64,000 nucleotides of DNA, taken from positions 336,967 to 400,966 of the forward strand of contig NZ_BMTO01000008.1 of the NCBI RefSeq assembly GCF_014649715.1, read 5' to 3'. Both the position numbers and the translations under genes were made by a program. The notes beneath the pieces are model-generated. The model was not told the origin of the DNA and made no database searches. It was given only the letters and a program-made list of their open reading frames with translations. Below, piece by piece: positions 50,268 to 58,966 of this stretch (position 1 is the first letter of the stretch; each line of letters begins with the position of its first letter). The DNA comes from Streptomyces lateritius. Lineage in GTDB: Bacteria; Actinomycetota; Actinomycetes; Streptomycetales; Streptomycetaceae.

Positions 50268-50303
50268 GCGGGTCGGACAAGCCGGGGGGCTTGTACGACC
50301 CGC
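50268..50303 (+). terminator. Terminator after sigQ
   Basis: GCGGGTCG-G-ACAAGCC pairs with GGCTTGT-A-CGACCCGC (one internal G/A mismatch), loop GGGG, followed by GTTTCCTGTT. Confidence 0.75.
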
Positions 50304-50340
50304 GTTTCCTGTTGTGCCGCCGCCGACAGCGGCGGCGGCC

Positions 50341-50970
50341 TCAGCGTGCGACGGGGGCGCGGTGGCGGCCGGCCGCGGCTGCGGCCAGCCGGCCCAGGGC
50401 CTCGTCCTTGGCGCAGGGGTGGGCGCCCAGGGACGCCTGGCGGGCCACGATGGAACGTTCGGCGCGCATCAGGCGCCAGCCGCGGCGCAGCAGGAAGGGG
50501 ACCGACTTGCGCCCCTCCCTCAAATCCCGCAGGAGCCGGCGGCGGAACGTCGTCGAGGGGCGGCCGCGCAGACACAGCGCGTCGGCGAGCACGTCCAGCT
50601 CCTGGCAGCGCTCCACGATCTCGGCGGCGAAGATGCCCTCCGCCACGAACAGCGGTGTCCGCCCGATGTCCAGGACCTCGTGGCCCACGCGCGCGCTGGT
50701 GGCCAGGTCGTACACGGGGATGTCGGTCCGGCCCGTACGGCACAGCTCCACGATCGCCGCGACGGCGACGTCCGCGTCCCAGGAGGCCGGGGAGTCCCAG
50801 TCGATGTCGGCGCTGCCCGCCACCAGCGGGAGCGTCGGGTCGTCACCCTCCTTGTAGAAGTCGTCGAGGCGCAGCACCGGGAGGCCGGCGACGGCGGCGA
50901 GAGACGACTTGCCGGAGCCTGAGGGGCCCGCGAGCAGGACGACACGGGTCGGGATCGATTGGGAACTCAC
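50341..50970 (-). CDS. Uridine-kinase-like P-loop phosphotransferase
   Basis: 209 residues. The Walker A motif is GPSGSGKSS at residues 15-23, followed by LRLDDFYKEGDDPTLP (substrate Asp), VPVYDLATS-like DIPVYDLATSARVG and VAEGIFAAE. These are uridine kinase/phosphoribulokinase-family features; the LRGRPSTTFRRRLLRDLREGRK segment forms the lid. The likely reaction is uridine (cytidine) plus ATP to UMP (CMP), matching the salvage genes around it, though no CTACGCGCGTAG site precedes it. GTG 50970 is used; upstream extension has no signal. Confidence 0.78.
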   Translation of the reverse strand: MSSQSIPTRVVLLAGPSGSGKSSLAAVAGLPVLRLDDFYKEGDDPTLPLVAGSADIDWDSPASWDADVAVAAIVELCRTGRTDIPVYDLATSARVGHEVLDIGRTPLFVAEGIFAAEIVERCQELDVLADALCLRGRPSTTFRRRLLRDLREGRKSVPFLLRRGWRLMRAERSIVARQASLGAHPCAKDEALGRLAAAAAGRHRAPVAR

Positions 50971-51090
50971 GGGACACCAGTGTGAACCATTCCCCCGGGA
51001 AGGGGACCCCCGAGGGAGGCGGTGGTATCGAGCGTCACAGCTCAACTACGCTCGGTGGCCCTGCGATCACCCAACGTCGAAGGATTTCTC

Positions 51091-51486
51091 ATGGCGCGTC
51101 ACCGTCACACAGGCTCCGGGAACTTCCGCCGCGGCGCCCTGTCGAAGGCAGGGCTGACCGTGACGGCGGCCGGAGCGGCGGTGTTCGGCATGGGCGCCGC
51201 GGCCCAGGCGGCGCCGCCGCCGCTGCCCGCGCCGGTCACCACGCTCGCCGGCAGCGACGCGGCCGCGGTCCTCGGCGCCACCACGCACGCCGTGGACCCG
51301 CTGACCACCCTCCGGTCGGACCCGCTCGCCGGCACCGGGGTCGCCCCGCTGGACAACGGACTCGACACCCGGGCCGCCGACCTCGAGCCGGTGGGCGCGA
51401 AGCGGGTGACGGGCCCCGTCACCAACGGCGGCGCGGTGGAGGACCCGCCGGTGGCCGGCGAGGCGGCGGGGCTGCTGCCGACGTAG
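51091..51486 (+). CDS. Small secreted protein, hypothetical
   Basis: 131 residues. A signal peptide of the twin-Arg-looking or Sec type (RRGALSKAGLTVTAAGAAVFGMGAAAQA, cleavage near residue 40) precedes a mature part rich in Pro/Ala/Asp/Thr without Cys or known domain. AAGGA lies 6 nt before the ATG. The architecture and leader resemble the gene at 45119, and both end just before strong bidirectional hairpins. Function unknown. Confidence 0.72.
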   Translation: MARHRHTGSGNFRRGALSKAGLTVTAAGAAVFGMGAAAQAAPPPLPAPVTTLAGSDAAAVLGATTHAVDPLTTLRSDPLAGTGVAPLDNGLDTRAADLEPVGAKRVTGPVTNGGAVEDPPVAGEAAGLLPT

Positions 51487-51520
51487 CGGCGCCGCCGAGA
51501 CCGCCGTCGAGCGCACGACG

Positions 51521-51552
51521 AAGGGCCCCCGGGCGTGCGCCCGGAGGCCCTT
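51521..51552. terminator. Bidirectional terminator
   Basis: AAGGGCCCCCGGGC (51521-51534) pairs with GCCCGGAGGCCCTT (51539-51552), one mismatch, 4-nt loop. It sits between the secreted-protein gene and the convergent short aldehyde dehydrogenase gene. Confidence 0.78.
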
Positions 51553-51564
51553 GGCCAGGCTTGG

Positions 51565-52455
51565 CTAGTACGCCGAGCCGGACGCGCCGAGCGAACCCGT
51601 CGGGTGCCAGACCGTCTTCGTCTCCAGGAACGCGGTCATGCGGTCCGTGCCCGGGGAGCCCGTGAAGTCCTCGGTGCGGCGGCGCAGGACCCGCTTGAGG
51701 TTGTCCGCCGCCGCGATCTCCAGCTCGCGCGCGAGATCGGCGTCCGCGCCCGTCAGGTCGATCGCGTTGACGTCCTGGTGGGCCGCCAGGTGCGGGCCCA
51801 TCTCGGCCGCCTTGCCGGAGAGGATGTTGACCACACCTCCCGGCAGGTCGGAGGTGGCGAGCACCTCGCCGAGGGAGAGCGCCGGCAGGGGCGCCTTCTC
51901 GCTCGCGATCACCACGGCCGTGTTGCCGGTCGCGATCACCGGGGCGATCACCGACACGAGGCCGAGGAACGACGACTCCTGCGGCGCCACGACCGTGACC
52001 ACACCCGTCGGTTCCGGGGTGGAGAGATTGAAGAACGGGCCCGCGACCGGGTTCGCCCCGCCCACGACCTGGCCGATCTTGTCGGTCCAGCCCGCGTACC
52101 AGACCCAGCGGTCGACGGCCGCCTCGACGACCTCGGCCGCCTTCGCCTTGGACAGGCCCTCCGCGTGCGCCACCTCGCGCACGAACTGGCTCTTGCGGCC
52201 CTCCAGCATCTCCGCGACGCGGTACAGGATCTGGCCCCGGTTGTACGCCGTGGCGCCCGACCAGCCGCCGAACGCCTTGCGCGCGGCGACGACCGCGTCA
52301 CGGGCGTCCTTGCGGGAGGAGAGCGGCGCGTTCGCCAGCCACTTGCCCTTGTGGTCCTGCACTTCGTACACCCGGCCGCTCTCGCTGCGGGGGAACTTGC
52401 CCCCGACGTACAGCTTGTAGGTCTTGAAGACGCTCAGACGGTTCTGATCAGACAT
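51565..52455 (-). CDS. Short aldehyde-dehydrogenase-family protein lacking the catalytic domain
   Basis: 296 residues, against about 480-500 for normal enzymes. It covers the NAD-binding part (YKLYVGGKFPRSESGRVYEV, AAEVVEAAVDRWVWYAGWTDK, GVVTVVAPQESSFLGLVSVIAPVIATGNTAVVIASEKAPLPALSLGEVLATSDLPGGVVNILSG). It ends shortly after the oligomer segment with a short divergent tail. No GQxCxA catalytic Cys is present. It is intact as an ORF, has normal codon use, and overlaps the upstream full-length enzyme gene by 8 bp. It is likely a non-catalytic partner of that enzyme. Confidence 0.85.
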   Translation of the reverse strand: MSDQNRLSVFKTYKLYVGGKFPRSESGRVYEVQDHKGKWLANAPLSSRKDARDAVVAARKAFGGWSGATAYNRGQILYRVAEMLEGRKSQFVREVAHAEGLSKAKAAEVVEAAVDRWVWYAGWTDKIGQVVGGANPVAGPFFNLSTPEPTGVVTVVAPQESSFLGLVSVIAPVIATGNTAVVIASEKAPLPALSLGEVLATSDLPGGVVNILSGKAAEMGPHLAAHQDVNAIDLTGADADLARELEIAAADNLKRVLRRRTEDFTGSPGTDRMTAFLETKTVWHPTGSLGASGSAY

Positions 52456-53884
52456 CGAGGTACGCCTCCAGGCCGTGGCGGCCGCCCTCGCGGCCGAAGC
52501 CCGACTCCTTGTAGCCGCCGAAGGGCGAGGTCGGGTCGAACTTGTTGAACGTGTTGGCCCAGACGACCCCGGCCCGGAGCTTGTTGGCCACGGCGAGGAT
52601 TCGCGAGCCCTTCTCCGTCCAGATGCCCGCCGACAGGCCGTACTGGCTGTTGTTGGCCTTGGCGACCGCCTCGTCGGGCGTACGGAAGGTCAGCACGGAC
52701 AGGACCGGGCCGAAGATCTCGTCGCGGGCGATGGTGTGCGCCTGGGTGACGTTCGTGAAGAGCGTCGGGGCGAACCAGTAGCCGGCGGACGGCAGCTCGC
52801 AGGCCGGGGACCAGCGCTCGGCACCCTCCGCCTCGCCCTTCTCGACCAGCGTGGTGATACGCGACAGCTGCTCGGCCGAGTTGATGGCGCCGATGTCGGT
52901 GTTCTTGTCCAGCGGGTCACCGAGCCGCAGTGTCGACAGGCGCCGCTTGAGGGAGTCGAGCAGCTCGTCCTGGATCGACTCCTGGACCAGCAGGCGCGAG
53001 CCCGCGCAGCAGACCTGGCCCTGGTTGAAGAAGATGCCCGTGACGATGCCCTCGACAGCCTGGTCGATGGGGGCGTCGTCGAAGACGATGTTCGCGCCCT
53101 TGCCGCCCAGTTCGAGGGTGAGCTTCTTGTCCGTGCCGGCGACCGAGCGGGCGATGGACTTGCCGACGGCGGTGGAGCCGGTGAAGGCCACCTTGTTGAC
53201 GTCGGGGTGCTCGACGAGCGCGGCGCCGGCGTCCCCGTAGCCGGGGAGGATGTTGACCACACCGCGGGGCAGCCCGGCCTGGCGGCAGATGTCCGCGAAG
53301 AACAGGGCGGAGAGCGGGGTCGTCTCGGCGGGCTTGAGGACGACCGTGTTGCCGGTCGCGAGCGCCGGGGCGATCTTCCACGCCAGCATCAGCAGCGGGA
53401 AGTTCCACGGGATGACCTGACCGGCGACGCCCAGCGGCCGTGGGTTCGCGCCGTAGCCGGCGTGGTCGAGCTTGTCGGCCCAGCCCGCGTAGTAGAAGAA
53501 GTGCGCGGCGACCAGCGGGAGGTCCGCGTCGCGGGTCTCCTTGATCGGCTTTCCGTTGTCCAGGGTCTCCAGGACCGCCAGCTCGCGACTGCGCTCCTGG
53601 ATGATCCGGGCGATCCGGAAGAGGTACTTGGCGCGCTCGGAGCCGGGCAGCGCCGACCACTTCTCGAACGCCTTCCGGGCCGCCTTCACCGCGCGGTCGA
53701 CGTCCTCGGCGCCCGCCCGGGCGACCTCGGAGAGGACCTCCTCGGTGGCGGGCGAGACGGTCTTGAAGACCTTGCCGTCGGCCGCCTCGACGAACTCGCC
53801 GTCGATGAACAGCCCGTACGACGGGGCGATGTCGACGACGGACCGCGACTCGGGCGCGGGAGCGTACTCGAATACAGATGCCAT
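52448..53884 (-). CDS. Aldehyde dehydrogenase (full length)
   Basis: 478 residues. IDGEFVEAADGKVFKTVSPATEE opens the fold. PWNFPLLMLAWKIAPALATGNTVVLKPAETTPLSA and FTGSTAVGKSI bind NAD, the general base is in LELGGKG, and the catalytic Cys is the first Cys of GQVCCAGSR. DEIFGPVLSV and PFGGYKESGFGREGG complete the family pattern. It starts 5 nt after deoC. DeoC releases acetaldehyde, so oxidation of acetaldehyde to acetate is the obvious role. It resembles ALDH16-type first domains. Confidence 0.9.
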   Translation of the reverse strand: MASVFEYAPAPESRSVVDIAPSYGLFIDGEFVEAADGKVFKTVSPATEEVLSEVARAGAEDVDRAVKAARKAFEKWSALPGSERAKYLFRIARIIQERSRELAVLETLDNGKPIKETRDADLPLVAAHFFYYAGWADKLDHAGYGANPRPLGVAGQVIPWNFPLLMLAWKIAPALATGNTVVLKPAETTPLSALFFADICRQAGLPRGVVNILPGYGDAGAALVEHPDVNKVAFTGSTAVGKSIARSVAGTDKKLTLELGGKGANIVFDDAPIDQAVEGIVTGIFFNQGQVCCAGSRLLVQESIQDELLDSLKRRLSTLRLGDPLDKNTDIGAINSAEQLSRITTLVEKGEAEGAERWSPACELPSAGYWFAPTLFTNVTQAHTIARDEIFGPVLSVLTFRTPDEAVAKANNSQYGLSAGIWTEKGSRILAVANKLRAGVVWANTFNKFDPTSPFGGYKESGFGREGGRHGLEAYLDV

Positions 53885-53889
53885 GATGA

Positions 53890-54855
53890 TCAGTCCACCG
53901 TCACGTAATCGGGGCCGGAGTAACGGCCGGTCGCCAGCTTCTGACGCTGCATCAGCAGGTCGTTGAGCAGGCTGGAGGCGCCGAAGCGGAACCAGTGGTT
54001 GTCCAGCCAGTCCTCGCCGACGGTCTCGTTCACCAGGACCAGGAACTTGACGGCGTCCTTGGTGTTGCGGATGCCGCCGGCGGGCTTCACGCCGATCTGG
54101 ACGCCGGTCTGGGCGCGGAAGTCGCGCACGGCCTCCAGCATCAGCAGCGTGTTGGCCGGGGTGGCGTTGACCGCGACCTTGCCGGTCGAGGTCTTGATGA
54201 AGTCCGCGCCGGCCATCATGCCGAGCCAGGAGGCGCGGCGGATGTTGTCGTACGTGGACAGCTCGCCGGTCTCGAAGATGACCTTGAGGCGGGCCCGGTC
54301 GCCGCACTCCGCCTTGACCGCGGAGATCTGCTCGAAGACCTCCAGGTAGCGGCCGGCGAGGAAGGCGCCACGGTCGATGACCATGTCGATCTCGTCGGCG
54401 CCGGCGGCGATCGCGTCACGGGTGTCCGCGAGCTTCACGGGGAGCGCCGCGCGCCCGGCCGGGAAGGCGGTGGCGACGGAGGCGACCTTGACGCCGGAGC
54501 CCGCGAGGGCGGCCTTGGCGGTCGCCACCATGTCGGGGTAGACGCAGACCGCGGCGGTCGTCGGGGTCGTGCGGTCGGTCGGATCGGGATGGACGGCCTT
54601 GGCGGCGAGTGCCCGGACCTTGCCCGGGGTGTCCGCGCCTTCGAGCGTCGTCAGGTCGATCATGGAGATGGCCAGGTCGATGGCGTACGCCTTGGCCGTG
54701 GTCTTGATCGAGCGGGTGCCGAGGGACGCGGCGCGTGCTTCCAGGCCCACGGCGTCGACGCCGGGCAGCCCGTGGAGGAAGCGGCGCAGCGCACTCTCGG
54801 ACGTGGTCACGTCGGCGAAAGCGGATGCTGCGGATGCAGTGGTGGGCATGGTCAC
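53890..54855 (-). CDS. deoC: Deoxyribose-phosphate aldolase
   Basis: About 321 residues, longer than the E. coli enzyme by an N-terminal helical extension of some 60 residues, as in eukaryotic and actinobacterial forms. Class I aldolase motifs: AAVCVYPDMV, AGADEIDMVIDRGAFLAG, LKVIFETGEL, and the Schiff-base Lys in GADFIKTSTGK, then GVKPAGGIRN. It splits deoxyribose-5-phosphate to glyceraldehyde-3-phosphate and acetaldehyde. GTG 54855 lies 6 nt after TATGCT; ATG 54849 is the alternative start. Confidence 0.93.
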   Translation of the reverse strand: MTMPTTASAASAFADVTTSESALRRFLHGLPGVDAVGLEARAASLGTRSIKTTAKAYAIDLAISMIDLTTLEGADTPGKVRALAAKAVHPDPTDRTTPTTAAVCVYPDMVATAKAALAGSGVKVASVATAFPAGRAALPVKLADTRDAIAAGADEIDMVIDRGAFLAGRYLEVFEQISAVKAECGDRARLKVIFETGELSTYDNIRRASWLGMMAGADFIKTSTGKVAVNATPANTLLMLEAVRDFRAQTGVQIGVKPAGGIRNTKDAVKFLVLVNETVGEDWLDNHWFRFGASSLLNDLLMQRQKLATGRYSGPDYVTVD

Positions 54856-54868
54856 CAGTCGAGCATAT

Positions 54869-54880
54869 CTACGCGCGTAG
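54869..54880. promoter_or_regulatory. Nucleoside-regulon operator upstream of deoC
   Basis: A perfect CTACGCGCGTAG palindrome, one base upstream of the minus-strand -10-like TATGCT (54867-54862) of the deoC-aldehyde dehydrogenase operon. Confidence 0.85.
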
Positions 54881-55140
54881 CGACCTGTACAGCCCCGCGG
54901 TTCCTCAGGGCGAGAGGTGAGCGCCGTCACAGAGCGGTGACCATGGAACGGACGGCTCCCGCATGCAAGATCATCAGGTTTTTCCGCAGCCGGCCAGAAC
55001 TCGACGGCCCTACTCGAACGAGAGGCCAGCGGCATGCGGCTCTTCCTCACCCACCTGTCGTGATTCACAGGAGTCGTGGTGCGCACCGCCCCCCTGAGCC
55101 CCCTGAGCCGGTCGCCGGGCGCTGAGGCAGAATCGGCGGT

Positions 55141-55773
55141 ATGACGAGCCCCCAGCCGCCCGCCGAGCCGGCGTACGCCGACCGCGTCTTCCGTTCGCCC
55201 TTCGGGATCGCGGGCGGCGTCCTGCTGATCGCCCTCGCCGTCTGGTTCTGCGGCGACGCGATGGTCCGGGGCGAGGGCCGCACCCCGTGGGTGGCCCTGG
55301 CGGCGCTGCTGTTCGTGGTGCCGCTCGTCGTGGCGTTCACGATCCGGCCCGCGGTGTACGCGAACGACGACCGCCTCAAGATCCGCAACCCGTTCCGCGA
55401 CATCACCCTGCCCTGGGCGGCGGTCGCCGACGTCCGCGCCGGGTACTCCAGCGAGGTCCTGACCCGTGAGGGGACCAAGTACCAGCTCTGGGCCGTCCCC
55501 GTCTCCCTGCGCCAGCGCAAGCGGGCGGCCCGGCGCCAGACGCGCGCCGCCCAGGACGACCCGCACGGCCGCACCTCCGTCCACGTGGACGTGAGCGACC
55601 AGGACCGGCTCGCCCCGGCCGACCGGACGGTGGCCGACCTCCGCGACCTCGCCGAGCGCGGGGCCTCCCGGCCGGGCGCCCAGGGCGAGCCGCGCGTGCG
55701 CTGGGCCTACGAGATCATCGCCCCGGCGGTGGCGGGGCTGGTGCTCCTCGTCGTCCTGCTCGCCACCCGGTAG
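55141..55773 (+). CDS. PH-domain membrane protein
   Basis: 210 residues. Two helices near the N-terminus (about 23-39 and 48-68) are followed by a bacterial PH-like domain (AVYANDDRLKIRNPFRDITLPWAAVADVRAGYSSEVLTREGTKYQLWAVPVSLRQRKRAARRQ). A charged linker and a C-terminal membrane helix (EIIAPAVAGLVLLVVLL) complete it. ATG 55141 lies 7 nt after CAGAAT, again suggesting a leaderless transcript. Function unknown; common in Streptomyces. Divergent from deoC across 285 bp. Confidence 0.82.
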   Translation: MTSPQPPAEPAYADRVFRSPFGIAGGVLLIALAVWFCGDAMVRGEGRTPWVALAALLFVVPLVVAFTIRPAVYANDDRLKIRNPFRDITLPWAAVADVRAGYSSEVLTREGTKYQLWAVPVSLRQRKRAARRQTRAAQDDPHGRTSVHVDVSDQDRLAPADRTVADLRDLAERGASRPGAQGEPRVRWAYEIIAPAVAGLVLLVVLLATR

Positions 55774-55789
55774 GGGGAGAGGCCCCGGC

Positions 55790-57004
55790 TCACGGCGGGC
55801 CGTGCCAGACCAGGAGCATGTGGCCGCCCAGCCAGGCCGAGGACAGGGCCGCCCCGACGAGCACCAGGGCGGCCGCGTGGCGGCGGGCCCGGCAGATCGC
55901 GAGCGCCAGGGGCAGCAGCAGCGGGAAGCCCGGCATCAGGAAGCGGGCACGCGGGAAGTAGACCCCGCCACTGCCCAGGACGACCAGGAGCAACACCCCC
56001 GAGAAGACCAGCAGGAGCACCGGCTGACGGTCGGCGAGACAGAGCGCGAACAGCGCCGCCGAGACGATCAGCACCAGCGAGACCATGACCAGGAACAGCT
56101 TCGGTTCCTCGGCGTAGACCAGATGGACGCGCAGCTTCCGCAGGGTGACCGAGCCGCCGTCCCACTCGTTGCTCCACGCCTTCTGGACCGCGAAGTAGCC
56201 GTCCCAGCGGCCGAGGTGCAGCCCCACCCACCCCACGTAACCCAGCCAGCCCAGCGGCGCGACGAGAGCCGCGGCCAGGGCCGGCCGGCTGCCGCGCCGG
56301 GCGGCGAGCAGCCCGGCGACGGTGACCGCCGCCGCGACCGCGATCCCGGTCGGCCGGGTCAGTCCCGCCGCGACGGCCAGTCCGGCCGCCCACGCCCAGC
56401 GCCGGTCCATCGCCGCGTACAGCGCCCAGGCGGCGAGCGCGGTGAAGAGCGATTCCGTGTAGCCCATCCACTGGACGGCGGCGACGGGCAGCGAGCCCCA
56501 GAGCACCGCGAGGACCGTCCCCACCCGGCGCCCGTACAGCCGGTCGCCGACCGCGAAGATCCCCCAGGCGGCGAGCAGCGAGCAGAGCACCGCCAGCACC
56601 AGGCCGACGGAGGCGCGCGAGCCGGGGGTGACGGCCGCGACCGCCTTGACGAGGGCCGGATAGAGCGGGAAGAACGCCAGGTTCCTGGGGCCGACGGACG
56701 CCCCGGGACCGAAGTCGGGCCCGGGATCGAGCTCCGGCTCGAACCCGTACCCGTCGTCGGCGATGCCCAGGTACCAGCGGGAGTCCCAGCCGGTGGCGAG
56801 CAGCGGCCAGACGCCGTGGCCCTTGAGGTGCGTCCAGCGGATCAGGACGGCGAGCGACAGGAGCCGTACCGCCAGATAGCCGAGGAGAGCGGGGGCCGCG
56901 TGCCGCAGCGTGCCGCGCACCCGCTTCGGAAGCCCCTCGCCGCGTGGGGACGGAGGCCGCCGCGAGGCGGGCACGGTCGGTCGGGCGGTCAGGACCGGGG
57001 GCAC
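55790..57004 (-). CDS. PIG-V-like mannosyltransferase, integral membrane
   Basis: 404 residues with about ten membrane helices. The first luminal loop has ATGWDSRWYLGIADDGYG and later NLAFFPLYPALVKAVAAVTPG, the pattern of PIG-V/GPI-mannosyltransferase II-like and related GT-C enzymes, which use polyprenyl-phosphate mannose. WMGYTESLFTALAAWALYAA and GLTRPTGIAVAA are further family segments. GTG 57004 is preceded by TGGAG. It likely mannosylates a lipid or protein on the outer side of the membrane. Confidence 0.83.
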   Translation of the reverse strand: MPPVLTARPTVPASRRPPSPRGEGLPKRVRGTLRHAAPALLGYLAVRLLSLAVLIRWTHLKGHGVWPLLATGWDSRWYLGIADDGYGFEPELDPGPDFGPGASVGPRNLAFFPLYPALVKAVAAVTPGSRASVGLVLAVLCSLLAAWGIFAVGDRLYGRRVGTVLAVLWGSLPVAAVQWMGYTESLFTALAAWALYAAMDRRWAWAAGLAVAAGLTRPTGIAVAAAVTVAGLLAARRGSRPALAAALVAPLGWLGYVGWVGLHLGRWDGYFAVQKAWSNEWDGGSVTLRKLRVHLVYAEEPKLFLVMVSLVLIVSAALFALCLADRQPVLLLVFSGVLLLVVLGSGGVYFPRARFLMPGFPLLLPLALAICRARRHAAALVLVGAALSSAWLGGHMLLVWHGPP

Positions 57005-57120
57005 GGGGGCGGCTCCAGGGGTGCGCGGCGGGATACCGGGGTCACCCTGGCGTGGACCACCTGATCGCGGGACGCGCGTTGCATCCGTTGCCGTACGGAA
57101 TTCACCCGTTCGGGAAAGCG

Positions 57121-57162
57121 GTGAGGGGCCCGTACGGAAACGATTCCGTACGGGCCCCTCAC
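57121..57162 (-). terminator. 19-bp terminator after the phosphosugar mutase gene
   Basis: Arms 57121-57139 and 57144-57162 are perfect complements (core GGGGCCCGTACGGAA) with loop ACGA. It lies 36 bp past the mutase stop on the minus strand. Confidence 0.82.
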
Positions 57163-57197
57163 GCCCCGCTGCCGGAAGGCCTCGAAGGACCGGGCGG

Positions 57198-58847
57198 TCA
57201 GAGGCCGGCGGCCGCCGACAGGTCGCGCTTGATCGCGGCGAGGATCTCGGCGCCCTTCGCGCGGGCCGCCGCCAGCTCGCTCGCGTCGCCGACCGGGACC
57301 ACGACCTCCAGGTAGCACTTGAGCTTGGGCTCGGTGCCGCTCGGGCGCACGATGACCCGGGCCTTGTGCTCGCCGTCCAGGTAGTAGCGCAGGCCGTCCG
57401 TCGGGGGCAGCGCGTCCGTGCCCTTGGTCAGGTCCTCCGCGGTGGTGACCGTCAGCCCGGCCAGCGAGACCGGCGGACGCTCCCGCAGCGCGCTCATCGC
57501 GTTCGTGATGACGCTCAGGTCCTCGACCCGCACCGACAGCTGGTCCGTGGCGTGCAGCCCGTGGGCGACCGCCAGGTCGTCGAGGAGGTCCGTCAGCGTA
57601 CGGTCCTTCTCCTTCAGCTCCGAGGCCAGCTCGGTGACGAGGAGCGCGGCCGTGATGCCGTCCTTGTCGCGGACGCCCTCGGGGTCGACGCAGTAGCCCA
57701 GCGCCTCCTCGTATCCGTACCGCAGACCCTCCACGCGGGCGATCCACTTGAAGCCGGTCAGGGTCTCCTCGTAGCCGACCCCGGCCGCCTCGGCGATCCG
57801 GCCGAGCAGCGAGGAGGACACGATCGACTCGGCGAAGACGCCCCGCGCTCCCTTGTGGACCAGGTGCTCGGCGAGCAGCGCGCCCACCTCGTCACCGCGC
57901 AGCATCCGCCAGCCCCCGACGACCGTCCCGTCGGGCACGGCCACCGCGCAGCGGTCGGCGTCCGGGTCGTTGGCGATCACCAGGTCGGGCTCCACGACAC
58001 GGGCCGCCTCGAAGGCGAGATCCATGGCGCCCGGCTCCTCCGGGTTCGGGAAGGCGACCGTGGGGAACGCCGGGTCCGGCTCGGCCTGCTCGACGACGAG
58101 CGCGGGCGCCGGGAAGCCGGCGCGGGCGAAGGCGGCCGTCAGGACGTCCTTGCCGACGCCGTGCATGGCCGTGTAGACGGTCCGCGCGGTGCGCGCGGAG
58201 CCAGGGGTCAGGACGGCGTCCGTGCGGGCCAGGTAGGCGTCCAGGACCTCGTCGCCCAGGGTCTCCCAGCCTCCCGACGGGCGGGACACGTCGTGCAGCG
58301 AGCGCACCGCGTCGATCTCGGCGGCGATCTCGGCGTCGGCCGGCGGCACGATCTGCGAGCCGTCCCCGAGGTAGACCTTGTAGCCGTTGTCGCGCGGCGG
58401 GTTGTGGCTCGCGGTCACCTCGACACCGGCGACGGCGCCCAGGTGCCTTATGGCGAACGCGAGGACGGGCGTCGGCAGCGGGCGGGGCAGCAGGGCGGCG
58501 CGCAGTCCGGCGCCGGTCATCACGGCGGCGGTGTCGCGCGCGAAGTCGGCCGACTTGTAGCGGGCGTCGTAGCCGATCACGACCAGGCCGTCGGTCTGCC
58601 CCTTGGCCTTGAGGTACGCGGCGAGTCCGGCGGCCGCGCGGATGACGACCGAGCGGTTCATCCGCATGGGCCCCGCGCCCAGCTCGCCGCGCAGCCCGGC
58701 CGTACCGAACTGCAGCGTGCCGCTGAACCGGGCCGCGAGCTCGCGCTCGTCACCGGCCTCCAGGAGCGCGGCGAGCTCCTCGCGGGTCTCACTGTCGGGG
58801 TCCTCGTCGAGCCACGTCCGGGCCCGGGCGATGAGGTCCTGCGTCAC
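57198..58847 (-). CDS. Phospho-sugar mutase (PGM2/phosphopentomutase type)
   Basis: 549 residues of the alpha-phosphohexomutase superfamily. FGTAGLRGELGAGPMRMN marks the PGM2 branch. The phosphoserine loop is TASHNPPRDNGYKVY, the Mg2+ loop IANDPDADRCAVAV, the sugar-binding loop YGYEEALGYCVDP, and the phosphate-binding segment RPSGTEPKLKCYLE. PGM2-type enzymes prefer (deoxy)ribose-1-phosphate, so with purine phosphorylase upstream the role is ribose-1-P to ribose-5-P. It lies 119 bp after that gene, behind two hairpins. Confidence 0.88.
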   Translation of the reverse strand: MTQDLIARARTWLDEDPDSETREELAALLEAGDERELAARFSGTLQFGTAGLRGELGAGPMRMNRSVVIRAAAGLAAYLKAKGQTDGLVVIGYDARYKSADFARDTAAVMTGAGLRAALLPRPLPTPVLAFAIRHLGAVAGVEVTASHNPPRDNGYKVYLGDGSQIVPPADAEIAAEIDAVRSLHDVSRPSGGWETLGDEVLDAYLARTDAVLTPGSARTARTVYTAMHGVGKDVLTAAFARAGFPAPALVVEQAEPDPAFPTVAFPNPEEPGAMDLAFEAARVVEPDLVIANDPDADRCAVAVPDGTVVGGWRMLRGDEVGALLAEHLVHKGARGVFAESIVSSSLLGRIAEAAGVGYEETLTGFKWIARVEGLRYGYEEALGYCVDPEGVRDKDGITAALLVTELASELKEKDRTLTDLLDDLAVAHGLHATDQLSVRVEDLSVITNAMSALRERPPVSLAGLTVTTAEDLTKGTDALPPTDGLRYYLDGEHKARVIVRPSGTEPKLKCYLEVVVPVGDASELAAARAKGAEILAAIKRDLSAAAGL

Positions 58848-58896
58848 GGTGTGTGCCTCTCTGCTGCTGTCGTACGAGGTCGGGTACGGACGGACA

Positions 58897-58964
58897 CGCG
58901 GGTACGGGTACGTGCGCCGCTTCGGTTCACACGTACCCGTACCCGCGCGGCGCCCGAAGGCGCC
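58897..58964 (-). terminator. Double hairpin between purine phosphorylase and mutase genes
   Basis: On the minus strand GGCGCC-TTCG-GGCGCC (58964-58949) starts 3 nt after the purine phosphorylase stop codon. A perfect 18-bp stem follows (58947-58930 with 58914-58897, core GGTACGGGTACGTG), loop 15 nt. Together they should strongly reduce read-through into the mutase gene. Confidence 0.82.
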
Positions 58965-58966
58965 CG

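Noticed and set aside
51565..52455. Short aldehyde dehydrogenase as a decaying pseudogene
   Set aside because: The frame is intact, codon use is normal, the start overlaps the upstream stop in a coupled manner, and the end is a clean stop followed by a terminator.
57072..57079. ACGCGCGT core downstream of the phosphosugar mutase gene
   Set aside because: The outer bases do not fit CTACGCGCGTAG (GG and TG flanks) and no nucleoside gene starts there; treated as chance.
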